64,000 nt of DNA, taken from assembly GCF_041435335.1 (NCBI RefSeq), contig NZ_CP108430.1, forward strand, positions 6,733,001 to 6,797,000, read 5' to 3'. Positions 19,332-27,633 of the stretch are shown in pieces. This DNA is from Streptomyces sp. NBC_01283 (GTDB lineage: Bacteria; Actinomycetota; Actinomycetes; Streptomycetales; Streptomycetaceae). A program made the position numbers and the translations under genes. The number at the start of each line of letters is the position of its first letter. The first letter of the stretch is position 1. The notes beneath the pieces are model-generated. The model worked only from the letters and a program-made list of their open reading frames with translations. It made no database searches and was not told the origin of the DNA.

Positions 19332-20152
19332 GCGGCAACATCAGGCTGTTGGACGACACCCTCGCGGCGGCGAAGTCCGAGGGACGCTCCGCCCTCATCG
19401 CCTACCTCCCGGCCGGGTTCCCGACCGTGGACGGCGGCATCGCGGCGATCAAGGCCGTCTTCGAGGGCGGCGCCGACGTCGTGGAGGTCGGCCTCCCGCA
19501 CAGCGACCCGGTCCTCGACGGCCCCGTCATCCAGACCGCCGACGACATCGCGCTCAAGGCGGGCCTCAAGATCGCCGACGTGATGCGCACGGTGCGCGAG
19601 GCGTACGAGGCGACCGGCAAGCCGGTGCTCGTCATGACGTACTGGAACCCGATCGACCGCTATGGCGTCGAGCGCTTCACCGCCGAGCTCGCCGAGGCGG
19701 GCGGCGCGGGCTGCATCCTGCCCGACCTGCCCGTCCAGGAGTCGGGCCTGTGGAGGGAGCACGCCGAGAAGCACGGCCTTGCGACGGTCTTCGTCGTCGC
19801 GCCGAGCAGCAAGGACGAGCGCCTCGCCACCATCACGGCGGCCGGTTCCGGCTTCGTGTACGCGGCGTCGCTGATGGGCGTCACGGGCACCCGTGAGTCC
19901 GTCGGCGAGCAGGCGCAGGAACTGGTGCGGCGCACCAAGGCCACCACCGACCTGCCGGTCTGTGTCGGCCTCGGGGTCTCCAACGCCCGCCAGGCCGCCG
20001 AGGTCGCGGGCTTCGCCGACGGCGTGATCGTCGGTTCGGCCTTCGTCCAGCGGATGCTGGACGCCGAGAACGCCAACGACACGGCCGCAGGCCTTGCCGC
20101 CGTCCGTGCGCTCGCGAGTGACCTCGCCCAGGGAGTTCGCGGCAACGCGTAA
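19328..20152 (+). CDS. trpA: Tryptophan synthase alpha chain
   Basis: A 274-aa barrel cleaving indole-3-glycerol phosphate to indole for channelling to TrpB. Catalytic Glu and Asp are seen in [26 protein letters not shown] and [11 protein letters not shown] are further landmarks. His replaces the more usual Phe in PHSDP, a common actinobacterial variant. GTG 19328 overlaps trpB. A 13-14-bp hairpin follows the stop. Confidence 0.97.
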   Translation: MSGNIRLLDDTLAAAKSEGRSALIAYLPAGFPTVDGGIAAIKAVFEGGADVVEVGLPHSDPVLDGPVIQTADDIALKAGLKIADVMRTVREAYEATGKPVLVMTYWNPIDRYGVERFTAELAEAGGAGCILPDLPVQESGLWREHAEKHGLATVFVVAPSSKDERLATITAAGSGFVYAASLMGVTGTRESVGEQAQELVRRTKATTDLPVCVGLGVSNARQAAEVAGFADGVIVGSAFVQRMLDAENANDTAAGLAAVRALASDLAQGVRGNA

Positions 20153-20172
20153 CTCGTACGGGTGGACCTGGG

Positions 20173-20202
20173 ACCGGGGAGGCACGCTCGTGCCTCCCCG
20201 GT
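20173..20202 (+). terminator. Strong hairpin terminator after trpA
   Basis: A 14-bp perfect stem, ACCGGGGAGGCACG and its complement, with a tiny loop, begins 20 nt after the trpA stop. There is no T-run, as is usual in streptomycetes. Confidence 0.8.
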
Positions 20203-20215
20203 TCGTTGGCGGGGT

Positions 20216-20992
20216 GTGAGTGAGAAGAACCGTGAGGGAAAGCGCGCGGCCCGCGACCGGCTGGCGGAAGAGCGAGAGCGGCAGAAGTCGCGGGACAAGC
20301 AGCGCAGGGTGTTGATCGTGAGCGCTGCCGTCGTCGGCGTGCTCGCGCTCGCCGCCGTGGCCGGTCTGGTCGCTGCCAACTCGGGTGACGACAAGGACAC
20401 TTCGGGTCCCTTGGCGGTCCCCAAGGGAGCGACCGGCGAGGATCAGCTCGCGATCCCCGTCGGCAAGGACAGCGCCAGGTCCACCCTCACCATCTGGGAG
20501 GACTTCCGCTGCCCCGCCTGCAAGCAGTTCGAGGACATGTACCGCAAGACGATCCACGAGCTCACCGACAAGGGTCAGCTCAAGGTCGAGTACCACCTGG
20601 CGACGATCATCGACGGGAACATGGGCGGCAGCGGCTCCCTGCGCGCGGCCAACGCGGCCGCCTGCGCCCAGGACGCCGGGAAGTTCACCCCGTACCACGA
20701 CGTGCTGTACACGAACCAGCCGCCGGAGACGGACGACGCGTTCAGCAAGAACAGCAAGCTGATCGAGCTCGCGGGCAAGGTGAACGGGCTCGTCGACGAC
20801 ACGTTCAAGAAGTGCGTGGACGACGGCAAGCACGACAGCTGGGCCACGAAGTCGAACAAGGCCTTCCAGGAATCGGGCCTGAAGGGCACGCCGAGCGTGC
20901 TGCTCGACGGCAAGGACATCTTCGGTGACCAGAAGAATCCGCTGACCCCGGCGAAGCTGAAGGCGAAGGTCGAGGAAGCCAGCAAGGGCTAG
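20216..20992 (+). CDS. Membrane-anchored DsbA-like thioredoxin
   Basis: A 258-aa protein: a highly charged cytoplasmic N-terminus (SEKNREGKRAARDRLAEERERQ), one transmembrane segment at about residues 37-60 (VLIVSAAVVGVLALAAVAGLVAAN), then an extracytoplasmic thioredoxin fold with the redox motif CPAC in LTIWEDFRCPACKQFEDMY and cis-Pro region GLKGTPSVLLDGKDI. A second Cys pair lies in AAACAQ and KKCVDD. GTG 20216 was chosen, as an overlapping GTG at 20214 hits a stop. Likely a disulfide oxidase or isomerase for exported proteins. Upstream of lgt on the same strand. Confidence 0.92.
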   Translation: MSEKNREGKRAARDRLAEERERQKSRDKQRRVLIVSAAVVGVLALAAVAGLVAANSGDDKDTSGPLAVPKGATGEDQLAIPVGKDSARSTLTIWEDFRCPACKQFEDMYRKTIHELTDKGQLKVEYHLATIIDGNMGGSGSLRAANAAACAQDAGKFTPYHDVLYTNQPPETDDAFSKNSKLIELAGKVNGLVDDTFKKCVDDGKHDSWATKSNKAFQESGLKGTPSVLLDGKDIFGDQKNPLTPAKLKAKVEEASKG

Positions 20993-21119
20993 CCGCGCCT
21001 GGTCGCGCCTCGCGCCTCGCGGCGGGGTCCTCGCGGGCCCCGCCACGAGGTCCTGTTATGGAGACGTAGCCGGGCTGGTTGCCTCGGGCACCACCCGGCA
21101 CGGTAGCGTCGGACCTGCC

Positions 21120-22076
21120 ATGGACCTTGCCTTCATTCCCAGCCCGTCGCGCGGTGTGGTCGAACTCGGACCCATTCCGCTGCGCGGCTACGCGTTCTGC
21201 ATCATCATCGGCGTCTTCGTCGCCGTCTGGCTCGGCAACAAGCGGTGGATCGCTCGCGGGGGCCGCCCAGGCACCGTGGCCGACATCTCCGTCTGGGCCG
21301 TGCCGTTCGGCCTCGTCGGCGGGCGTCTCTACCACGTGATCACGGACTACCAGCTGTACTTCAGCGAGGGCCGTGACTGGGTGGACGCCTTCAAGATCTG
21401 GGAGGGCGGCCTCGGTATCTGGGGCGCGATCGCGTTCGGCGCGGTCGGCGCCTGGATCGGCTGTCGCCGGCGCGGCATCCCGCTGCCCGCCTGGGCCGAC
21501 GCCCTCGCCCCCGGCATCGCCTTCGCCCAGGCCATCGGCCGCTGGGGCAACTGGTTCAACCAGGAGCTGTACGGCAAGGCCACGGATCTGCCGTGGGCGC
21601 TGAAGATCACGTCGGCGGAGGACGGCCGGGTCCCCGGCACGTACCACCCGACGTTCCTCTACGAGTCGCTCTGGTGCATCGGCGTCGGCTTCCTCGTCAT
21701 CTGGGCCGACCGCCGCTTCAAGCTGGGCCACGGCCGGGCGTTCGCACTGTACGTCGCCTCGTACTGCGCCGGGCGCGGCTGGATCGAGTACATGCGCGTC
21801 GACGACGCGCACCACGTGCTCGGCCTGCGCCTGAACGTCTGGACCGCCATCGCGGTGTTCATCCTCGCCGTCGTGTACTTCGTGCTCTCCGCGAAGAAGC
21901 GCCCCGGACGCGAGGAGATCGTCGAGCCCGTGCCTGACGGCGAGGGCGCCTCGGACGACGACCACAACAAGGACGCGGCCAAGGCCGACCTGTCCCAGGA
22001 CTCCAAGGAACCCGAGGACTCCAAGGACTCCAAGGACAAGGACGGCGCAGGAGCCGAGTCCGCCAAGAAGGGCTGA
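21120..22076 (+). CDS. lgt: Prolipoprotein diacylglyceryl transferase
   Basis: A 318-aa polytopic membrane enzyme adding diacylglycerol to lipobox cysteines. Seven hydrophobic segments and the Lgt signature GRWGNWFNQELYGKATDLPW are present, as are the HPTFLYESLW motif and GGLGIWGAI. The C-terminus is an unusually acidic, Lys/Asp/Ser-rich cytoplasmic tail of about 50 residues (SKEPEDSKDSKDKDGAG), seen in actinobacterial Lgt. It would process lipoproteins such as the sugar-binding protein at 37.5 kb. A strong terminator lies downstream. Confidence 0.96.
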   Translation: MDLAFIPSPSRGVVELGPIPLRGYAFCIIIGVFVAVWLGNKRWIARGGRPGTVADISVWAVPFGLVGGRLYHVITDYQLYFSEGRDWVDAFKIWEGGLGIWGAIAFGAVGAWIGCRRRGIPLPAWADALAPGIAFAQAIGRWGNWFNQELYGKATDLPWALKITSAEDGRVPGTYHPTFLYESLWCIGVGFLVIWADRRFKLGHGRAFALYVASYCAGRGWIEYMRVDDAHHVLGLRLNVWTAIAVFILAVVYFVLSAKKRPGREEIVEPVPDGEGASDDDHNKDAAKADLSQDSKEPEDSKDSKDKDGAGAESAKKG

Positions 22077-22090
22077 CGCGCCTCCTCCCT

Positions 22091-22114
22091 CGTACGCCCG
22101 TACGCCCGTACGCC
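22091..22114. repeat. Three tandem CGTACGCC units
   Basis: Exactly three 8-bp copies of CGTACGCC in a row just before the lgt terminator hairpin. Short, probably slippage-derived; no function apparent. Confidence 0.85.
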
Positions 22115-22151
22115 GATGGGGCCGCCGGATCACCGATCCGGCGGCCCCATC
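22115..22151. terminator. Bidirectional terminator between lgt and the CitE gene
   Basis: A perfect 17-bp stem (GATGGGGCCGCCGGATC and its complement) with a 3-nt ACC loop lies between the convergent stops of lgt (22076) and the CitE-like gene (22163). It can act on both transcripts. Confidence 0.88.
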
Positions 22152-22162
22152 GCCATGAACGG

Positions 22163-22996
22163 CTAGAGGCGCCGCCGCGCCAGGTCCAGGACCCGCCGCG
22201 CGCCCTCCACCACGGCCTTGTCCACGAACGTGCCGTCCGGGAGTGCCAGGGCGCCCTCCTGTGTGGTGGACGCCTTGACGACCTGCTCGGCGTGGTCGAT
22301 CTCCTCCGGCGTGGGCAGATAGGCCCGCTCGATGGCGGGGAGCTGGCGGGGGTGGATCGCGGCGCGGCCCAGGAAGCCCAGGGAGCGGCCGTGCGCGCAG
22401 GACGCCGCCAGGCCCCGCAGGTCACGGATGTCGGTGTACACGGACTGCGCGGGCGGTGCCAGGCCCGCGGCCCTGGCGGCCACCACCACCCGCGCACGGG
22501 ACCAGTCGAGGCCCGCGTCGTCACGTACCCCCAGGTCCGCGCGGAGGTCCGCCTCGCCGAGGGAGAGCCCGTGCAGGGCCGGGTGCGCGGTGGCGATGGC
22601 GAAGGCGTGCTCCAGGCCGAGGGCCGATTCGATGAGGGCGTGCAGGGCGGGGGCGCCGCCGTCCGCGGGCGCCGACCGCTCCGCGACACGGACGACGTCG
22701 GTGGGGCAGGTCACCTTGGGCAGGCGAAGACCGGAGACGCCGGGCAGGTGCGCGATCGCCCCGAGGTCGGCATCGGCCAAGGGACCGTCCAGGGCGTTCA
22801 CGCGGACGTGGACCGGGACGGCGGGAGTCTCGGAGAGCAGTTCGGCCGTCGCCGCTCGCGCGTACTCCTTGCGGTCCGGGCCGACCGCGTCCTCCAGGTC
22901 GACGATGACGGCGTCGGCGCCCGCGAGCAGCGCCTTCGCCACCACGGCCGGCCGGTCGCCGGGCGCGTACAACCAGGTCAAGGGCGTGTCTTTCAC
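22163..22996 (-). CDS. CitE/HpcH-type CoA-ester lyase
   Basis: A 277-aa protein of the HpcH/HpaI aldolase superfamily, CitE branch. WLYAPGDRPAVVAKALLAGADAVIVDLEDAV, LRLPKV, HALIESALGLEHAFAIA, LSLGEADLRADLG and GFLGRAAIHPRQL match Mg2+-dependent malyl-, methylmalyl- or citramalyl-CoA lyases. It is the last gene of the ADP-ribosylglycohydrolase operon, its GTG overlapping the CoA-transferase stop (GTGA). The pair CoA-transferase plus CitE lyase suggests activation of a hydroxy-acid to its CoA ester and cleavage to an acyl-CoA and a 2-oxo acid. The exact substrate is unknown. Confidence 0.9.
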   Translation of the reverse strand: MKDTPLTWLYAPGDRPAVVAKALLAGADAVIVDLEDAVGPDRKEYARAATAELLSETPAVPVHVRVNALDGPLADADLGAIAHLPGVSGLRLPKVTCPTDVVRVAERSAPADGGAPALHALIESALGLEHAFAIATAHPALHGLSLGEADLRADLGVRDDAGLDWSRARVVVAARAAGLAPPAQSVYTDIRDLRGLAASCAHGRSLGFLGRAAIHPRQLPAIERAYLPTPEEIDHAEQVVKASTTQEGALALPDGTFVDKAVVEGARRVLDLARRRL

Positions 22997-24180
22997 AGCG
23001 CGCCCTCCTCGCGCAGGTCCGCGATCTCCCCTTCCGTCAGGCCCAGTTCGGTCAGAACCTCCGCCGTGTCCGCTCCATGCGGGCGGCCCGCCCAGTCGAT
23101 CGAGCCCGGGGTCTCCGAGAGGCGGAAGAGGACGTTCTGCATGCGCAGCGGGCCGAGCTCCGGGTCGTCGACGGTGGTGACGGTGTCCAGAGCGGCGTAC
23201 TGGGGATCGGTCATCACGTCCCGTACGTCCTGGATGGGGGCGACCGCCGCCTCCGCCTTCTCGAAGGCCTCGATCACCTCGGCGCGGGTGTGCAGGGCGA
23301 TCCAGCCGCCGACGGCGCCGTCGAGCTCGTCCGCGTGGGCCGCGCGCTCCGCGCCCGTCGCGAACCAGGGTTCGGAGATCAGCTCCGATCGGCCCACCAG
23401 GCGCATCACGCGCTCCGCGATCGACTGGGCCGAAGTGGAGACGGCGACCCAACTGCCGTCCGCGGTGCGGTAGGTGTTGCGGGGCGCGTTGTTCGTGGAG
23501 CGGTTGCCCGTGCGGGGCTGGACGTGGCCGAGCTGGTCGTACCAGGTGGGCTGCGGGCCAAGGACCGTGAGGATCGGCTCGATGATCGCCATGTCCACCA
23601 CCTGGCCCCTGCCGGTCCGGTCACGGGCCGCGAGCGCCGTCATCACCGCGTACGCCGTCGCCAGGCCCGCGATCGAGTCGGCGAGGCCGAAGGGCGGCAG
23701 GGTCGGCGGCCCGTCCGGCTCGCCGGTGATCGCGGCGAAGCCGCTCATCGCCTCCGCGAGGGTGCCGAAGCCGGGGCGGCGGGAGTACGGGCCGAACTGG
23801 CCGAAGCCCGTGACGCGGGTAAGGACGAGACGCGGGTTCGCCTCGCTCAGCTCCTCCCAGCCCAGGTCCCACTTCTCCAGGGTGCCCGGACGGAAGTTCT
23901 CGACGATCACGTCCGCCGTCGCGGCCAGCCGCAGGAGGGTCTCGCGACCGCCGGGAGTGGAGAGGTCGAGGGTCATCGTGCGTTTGTTGCGGCCCAGGAG
24001 CTTCCACCAGAGTCCGACGCCGTCCTTCGACGGGCCGTGCCCACGGGACGGGTCGGGCTTGCGCGGGTGCTCGACCTTGATGACCTCCGCGCCGAAGTCG
24101 CCGAGCATCGTGGCGGCGAGCGGGCCCGCGAAGAGCGTCGCAAGATCGAGGACGCGCAGGCCGCCGAGGGGTGACGTCAT
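22993..24180 (-). CDS. Class III (CaiB/BaiF) CoA-transferase
   Basis: A 395-aa family III CoA-transferase. LGGLRVLDLATLFAGPLAATMLGDFGAEVIKVEHP, GRNKRTMTLDLSTPGGRE, the catalytic-Asp region PPFGLADSIAGLATAYAV and NNAPRNTYRTADGSWVAVS are typical. Such enzymes move CoA between carboxylic acids. ATG 24180 overlaps the ribokinase-family stop (ATGA) and its own stop overlaps the CitE start, so it is translationally coupled on both sides. Likely makes the CoA ester that the downstream lyase splits. Confidence 0.92.
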   Translation of the reverse strand: MTSPLGGLRVLDLATLFAGPLAATMLGDFGAEVIKVEHPRKPDPSRGHGPSKDGVGLWWKLLGRNKRTMTLDLSTPGGRETLLRLAATADVIVENFRPGTLEKWDLGWEELSEANPRLVLTRVTGFGQFGPYSRRPGFGTLAEAMSGFAAITGEPDGPPTLPPFGLADSIAGLATAYAVMTALAARDRTGRGQVVDMAIIEPILTVLGPQPTWYDQLGHVQPRTGNRSTNNAPRNTYRTADGSWVAVSTSAQSIAERVMRLVGRSELISEPWFATGAERAAHADELDGAVGGWIALHTRAEVIEAFEKAEAAVAPIQDVRDVMTDPQYAALDTVTTVDDPELGPLRMQNVLFRLSETPGSIDWAGRPHGADTAEVLTELGLTEGEIADLREEGAL

Positions 24181-25085
24181 GACGCGCCGCCGTTCGTCTG
24201 GGTGTCGATCTCGGAGCGGAACGGCATGGACGCCGACGCCCCCGGGCGCTGGACGGAGAGCGCGGCGGCGGACGACGCCCACGCGAGCGCGTCCGGCACG
24301 GTTCCGCCTTCGGCCAGCGCCACCGCGAGGGTGCCGACGAAGGTGTCGCCGGCGCCGGTCGTGTCGACGGCGGTGACGTGCGGGGCCGCCACCATGACCG
24401 GCTCGGCGTCCCGGGCCGCGTACAGGCTGCCGCGCGAGCCGAGCGTGACGACGACCTCGGGGACCTGGGAGAGGAGCGAGCGGGCGGCGGCGTGCGGGTC
24501 GGTCAGGCCGGTGAGGGTGGCCGCCTCGTGCTCGTTCGGCACCAACAAGTCGATGGCGTCGAGGAGTTCGGGAGGCAGCGGCTGGGCGGGCGCAGGTGTG
24601 AGGACGGTGCGCACGCCGTGCCTGCGGGCGGCCCGCGCGGCGGCGAGCACCCCCTCGACGGGGATCTCCAGCTGGAGCAGCAGGGTGTCGGCGGAGGCGA
24701 TCAGGCCCTCGTCGCCGGGGGCGAGCGCGGTGAGCGTGGCGTTGGCGCCGGGGATGACGACGATGGCGTTGCCGCCCTCGTCGTCGACCACGATGTGCGC
24801 GGTGCCGGTGGTCGCGGTGTCGACGGTGCGCAGGAGGTCGGTGTCGACCCCGGAGTGTTCGAGTGCGCTGCGCAGTTGGGCGCCGAAAGCGTCGGCGCCG
24901 ACCGCGCCGATCATCGACACGGCGTCGGCGCCCGCGCGGGCCGCGGCGACGGCCTGGTTGGCGCCCTTGCCGCCGGGGAGCGTACGGAACTCGCGCCCGG
25001 TGATGGTCTCCCCGCGCTGCGGTGCCTTGGCGACGTACGCGACGAGGTCCATGTTCGTGCTGCCGAGCACGGCGATGTGGGTCAT
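24177..25085 (-). CDS. Ribokinase-family (PfkB) sugar kinase
   Basis: A 302-aa PfkB kinase very like RbsK: IAVLGSTNMDLVAYVAKAPQRGETITGREFRTLPGGKGANQAVAAARAG (first signature), LLVPNEHEAATLTG, and the second signature VTAVDTTGAGDTFVGTLAVALAEGG with the catalytic Asp in GAGD. Ribokinases phosphorylate ribose at O5, and close relatives act on nucleosides or deoxyribose. ATG 25085 overlaps the stop of ADP-ribosylglycohydrolase 1. Its place right after four predicted N-ribosyl hydrolases suggests it phosphorylates the released ribose or riboside. No rbs transporter or RbsD lies nearby. Confidence 0.93.
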   Translation of the reverse strand: MTHIAVLGSTNMDLVAYVAKAPQRGETITGREFRTLPGGKGANQAVAAARAGADAVSMIGAVGADAFGAQLRSALEHSGVDTDLLRTVDTATTGTAHIVVDDEGGNAIVVIPGANATLTALAPGDEGLIASADTLLLQLEIPVEGVLAAARAARRHGVRTVLTPAPAQPLPPELLDAIDLLVPNEHEAATLTGLTDPHAAARSLLSQVPEVVVTLGSRGSLYAARDAEPVMVAAPHVTAVDTTGAGDTFVGTLAVALAEGGTVPDALAWASSAAALSVQRPGASASMPFRSEIDTQTNGGAS

Positions 25086-26449
25086 GGGTGGGGTCTCTCC
25101 TGGGCGAGTGCGGTGGCGAGTTCGGTGGTGAGGTCGGCGAGGGTGTCGAAGCCGGTGCCGTCGAAGCCCGGGACGGAGCTGGCGAGGCGGTTCTTGAGCG
25201 GGGACGTCCAGCGGTCGGGCAGCGCGTCCGGGTGGCCCGCGAGCAGACCCGCGATCGACCCCGCGGTCGCGCCGTTCGAGTCGGTGTCCCAGCCGCCGGA
25301 GACGGCGCGCGTGATGGAGCCGGTGAAGTCGCCGTCGGCGTGGGTGAGGGAGGCGGCCAGGAGGGCGGCGTTGGGGATGACGTGCACCCAGTGGTGGTGG
25401 CCGTAGGCGGCGTGCAGGGTGTCCACGACCCGGTCGAAGTCCCTTTCCCCCGATGCGAGTTGGATGCCGTGGCGAACCGCGCGGGACAGACGTGAGTCCG
25501 GCGGTACGACGGTGAGGCCCGCGCGCAGGCAGTGGTGGACGTCTCCGGTGCCTGCCGCCGCCTCGGAGATGGTGGCCGCCGCGAACATCGCGCCGTACAC
25601 GCCGTTGGCGGTGTGGGTGAGGCACGCGTCGCGGTACGCGCTGTCGGCTGCCGCCGCGGGGGCGCCGGGGTGGGTCCAGCCGTGGACGTCGGCGCGGATC
25701 AGGGCGCCGATCCATTCGCGGAAGGGGTTGTGGTGGGTGGCGGTGTGCGGGGGCTCGATGCCGCCGAGGAGGTTGCGGTAGGCGATGCGTTCGGCGGTGA
25801 AGGTGCGGGCGGCGGGCAGCTCGTCCAGCCAGAGCCTCGCCACGTCCGCGGTGGTGAAGTCCCTGCCGTGGCGCTGGAGGAGACGGAGGTTGAGGAGGGG
25901 GTAGTTGAGGTCGTCGTCCTCGGGCATGCCGTCGATGTTCTCGGCGAGGGAGGTGGGCGCGGAGCGCTTGTTCCAGGGATAGGCCGTGGCGAGCTCCGGG
26001 GGGAGGCCCTTCGCCGTGAACCACGTGGTCAGGGGCCAGTTGCCGGTGGCTTTGGCGAGACTCCTGATGCCTTCCAGCGGGAGCTTTTCCACTGGTTTGC
26101 CCAGGAGGCAGCCCGCTGCCCTGCCCAGCCAGGCGGCGTGCAGGCGGTGGCGCAGGGCCCTTCTTTCCCCGATCCCGCTCCTTCCCGAAACCGCCTGCCG
26201 CGGGGCTCTGTTCTCCGGTGCGGCCCACAACGGGGGGAGCTGGGACAGCTCCGTCAGCAGCTCTTCCGCGAAGGCCCGTAGCTCCGGAGAGGGCGGGGCC
26301 GGGGACGCGCCCGCTCTGGCGGGCGCCAGGTGGCCGCCCGCCGCCAGCCAGCGGGACCGGATCGCCCGCGCGTCCTTGCCCTCCTCCTCCGCCTGGCGCA
26401 GCTCGTGGCCCACCAGGTCCTCCGGCTGGACCCAGGTGAGGCGGATCAC
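25082..26449 (-). CDS. ADP-ribosylglycohydrolase-family protein 1
   Basis: A 455-aa protein from GTG 26449, which overlaps the previous stop (GTGA). About 100 N-terminal residues (WVQPEDLVGHELRQAEEEGKDARAIRSRWLAAGG...) precede the hydrolase domain, which starts at LHAAWLGRAAGCLLGKPVEK. Metal ligands are present: EDDDLNY for the N-terminal Asp motif and SGGWDTDSNGATAGSIAGLLAG for the C-terminal DTD motif. The family removes ADP-ribose from proteins or splits related N-ribosides with two Mg2+ ions. The linker (about residues 86-98, RQAVSGRSGIGERRAL) is encoded by sequence resembling an interspersed repeat. Confidence 0.9.
   Translation of the reverse strand: MIRLTWVQPEDLVGHELRQAEEEGKDARAIRSRWLAAGGHLAPARAGASPAPPSPELRAFAEELLTELSQLPPLWAAPENRAPRQAVSGRSGIGERRALRHRLHAAWLGRAAGCLLGKPVEKLPLEGIRSLAKATGNWPLTTWFTAKGLPPELATAYPWNKRSAPTSLAENIDGMPEDDDLNYPLLNLRLLQRHGRDFTTADVARLWLDELPAARTFTAERIAYRNLLGGIEPPHTATHHNPFREWIGALIRADVHGWTHPGAPAAAADSAYRDACLTHTANGVYGAMFAAATISEAAAGTGDVHHCLRAGLTVVPPDSRLSRAVRHGIQLASGERDFDRVVDTLHAAYGHHHWVHVIPNAALLAASLTHADGDFTGSITRAVSGGWDTDSNGATAGSIAGLLAGHPDALPDRWTSPLKNRLASSVPGFDGTGFDTLADLTTELATALAQERPHP
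26164..26195. repeat. Interspersed-repeat arm inside the ADP-ribosylglycohydrolase 1 gene
   Basis: The stretch TTTCCCCGATCCCGCTCC followed by TTCCCGAAACCGCC closely matches the left arm of the inverted repeat at 43061-43204. Here it lies in frame in the inter-domain linker of a coding sequence. Confidence 0.6.
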
Positions 26450-27633
26450 GGGGTGGCCGTGAGGGCGGCGTACGCCGACTCGTGGGCGCGGCGGCGCCGC
26501 ACGTCGCGGGTGAAGATCTCCCGGGTGACCTCCGTGAGCGTAGCCGCGGGGGCGTGCAGGTCCAGACGGCTCGCCTCCGCGACCGTCTTCGACCACTCGG
26601 GCGGGGCGCCCGACCCCAGGGCGCCGGCGATCGCACCGCTCATCGTCGCGATGGAGTCGCAGTCACGGCCGTAGTTGACCGAGCCGAGCACCGTATGGCG
26701 GTAGTCGCCGTCGCCCACCAGGAGCATGCCGAGCGCGATCGGGAGCTCCTCGATGGAGTGCAGACGGGAGGGGCGGCGGGCGCCGAGGGACGGGGCGCGG
26801 TAGTCCTGGCCGACCGTGTCGAAGGGGATGACGGCGGTGCGCAGGGGGGCCAGTGCCGACTCGAAGTCCCGGTGGTGCGCGGCCACTTCGGCCGCCGACT
26901 CGATCGCGGCGCGCGTTCCGTCCTTCGCGAGGGACAGGGCGGTGTCGATCACCGAGGTCGGTGTCGCGCCCGGCGCGCAGGCCGCCGCCACCGCCGCCGC
27001 GAAGACTCCGGCGGCCTCACGCCCGTACGACGACTGGTGCGCGCCCGCGATGTCCAGGGCCTCGGCGTACGCGGCCGCCGGGTTCGCCGCGTTGACCAGG
27101 CCGACCGGTGCCATGTACATCGAGGCACCGCAGTTGACGATGTTTCCGGTGCCCGCCTCGCGCGGGTCGACGTGGCCGTAGTGGATGCGGGCGACGATCC
27201 ACTTCTCGGCGAGGAAGACGCGGTGCAGCGGAATGGCCTCCGTCTCCAGTTCCGGGATCCAGCGGGGGTTCGTCATGAGGTCGGGGACCAGGTGGTCGGC
27301 GACCGCGTAGGCGTCCAAGTGGTCGCGGACGGTGGCGTACACGCGGATCAGCGCGTGCGTCATCAGGGTGTCGTCGGTGACGTGTCCGTCGCCCTTGTGG
27401 TAGGGCGCGATCGGGCGGGCGGTGCGCCACTGGTCGCCGTTCCAGGGGCCGACGATGCCGTGTACGCGACCGCCGTGCCGTTCGACGATCTGCTCGGGGG
27501 AGTAGCCCTCGACGGGACCGCCGAGTGCGTCTCCGACGGCCGCTCCGACCAGGCAGGCGGTGATGCGCTCGGAGAGGGGCAGGTCGGTGGGGAGCAGCTC
27601 AGTGGCGAGGCCCCGGGGCGTTGGTGACGTCAT
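26446..27633 (-). CDS. ADP-ribosylglycohydrolase-family protein 2
   Basis: A 395-aa full-length family member. N-terminal glycine motif ITACLVGAAVGDALGGPVEGYSPEQIVERHGG, first metal motif DDTLMTHALIRVY, GNIVNCGASMYMAPVGLVNAANP, and C-terminal metal motif VNYGRDCDSIATMSGAIAGALGSG are all intact, so it should be catalytically competent. ATG 27633 has GGGAGGA about 10 nt upstream; the gene overlaps the preceding one by 35 nt and the next by 4 nt. Substrate unknown: ADP-ribosylated protein, ADP-ribose derivatives or an N-riboside are all possible. Confidence 0.92.
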   Translation of the reverse strand: MTSPTPRGLATELLPTDLPLSERITACLVGAAVGDALGGPVEGYSPEQIVERHGGRVHGIVGPWNGDQWRTARPIAPYHKGDGHVTDDTLMTHALIRVYATVRDHLDAYAVADHLVPDLMTNPRWIPELETEAIPLHRVFLAEKWIVARIHYGHVDPREAGTGNIVNCGASMYMAPVGLVNAANPAAAYAEALDIAGAHQSSYGREAAGVFAAAVAAACAPGATPTSVIDTALSLAKDGTRAAIESAAEVAAHHRDFESALAPLRTAVIPFDTVGQDYRAPSLGARRPSRLHSIEELPIALGMLLVGDGDYRHTVLGSVNYGRDCDSIATMSGAIAGALGSGAPPEWSKTVAEASRLDLHAPAATLTEVTREIFTRDVRRRRAHESAYAALTATP

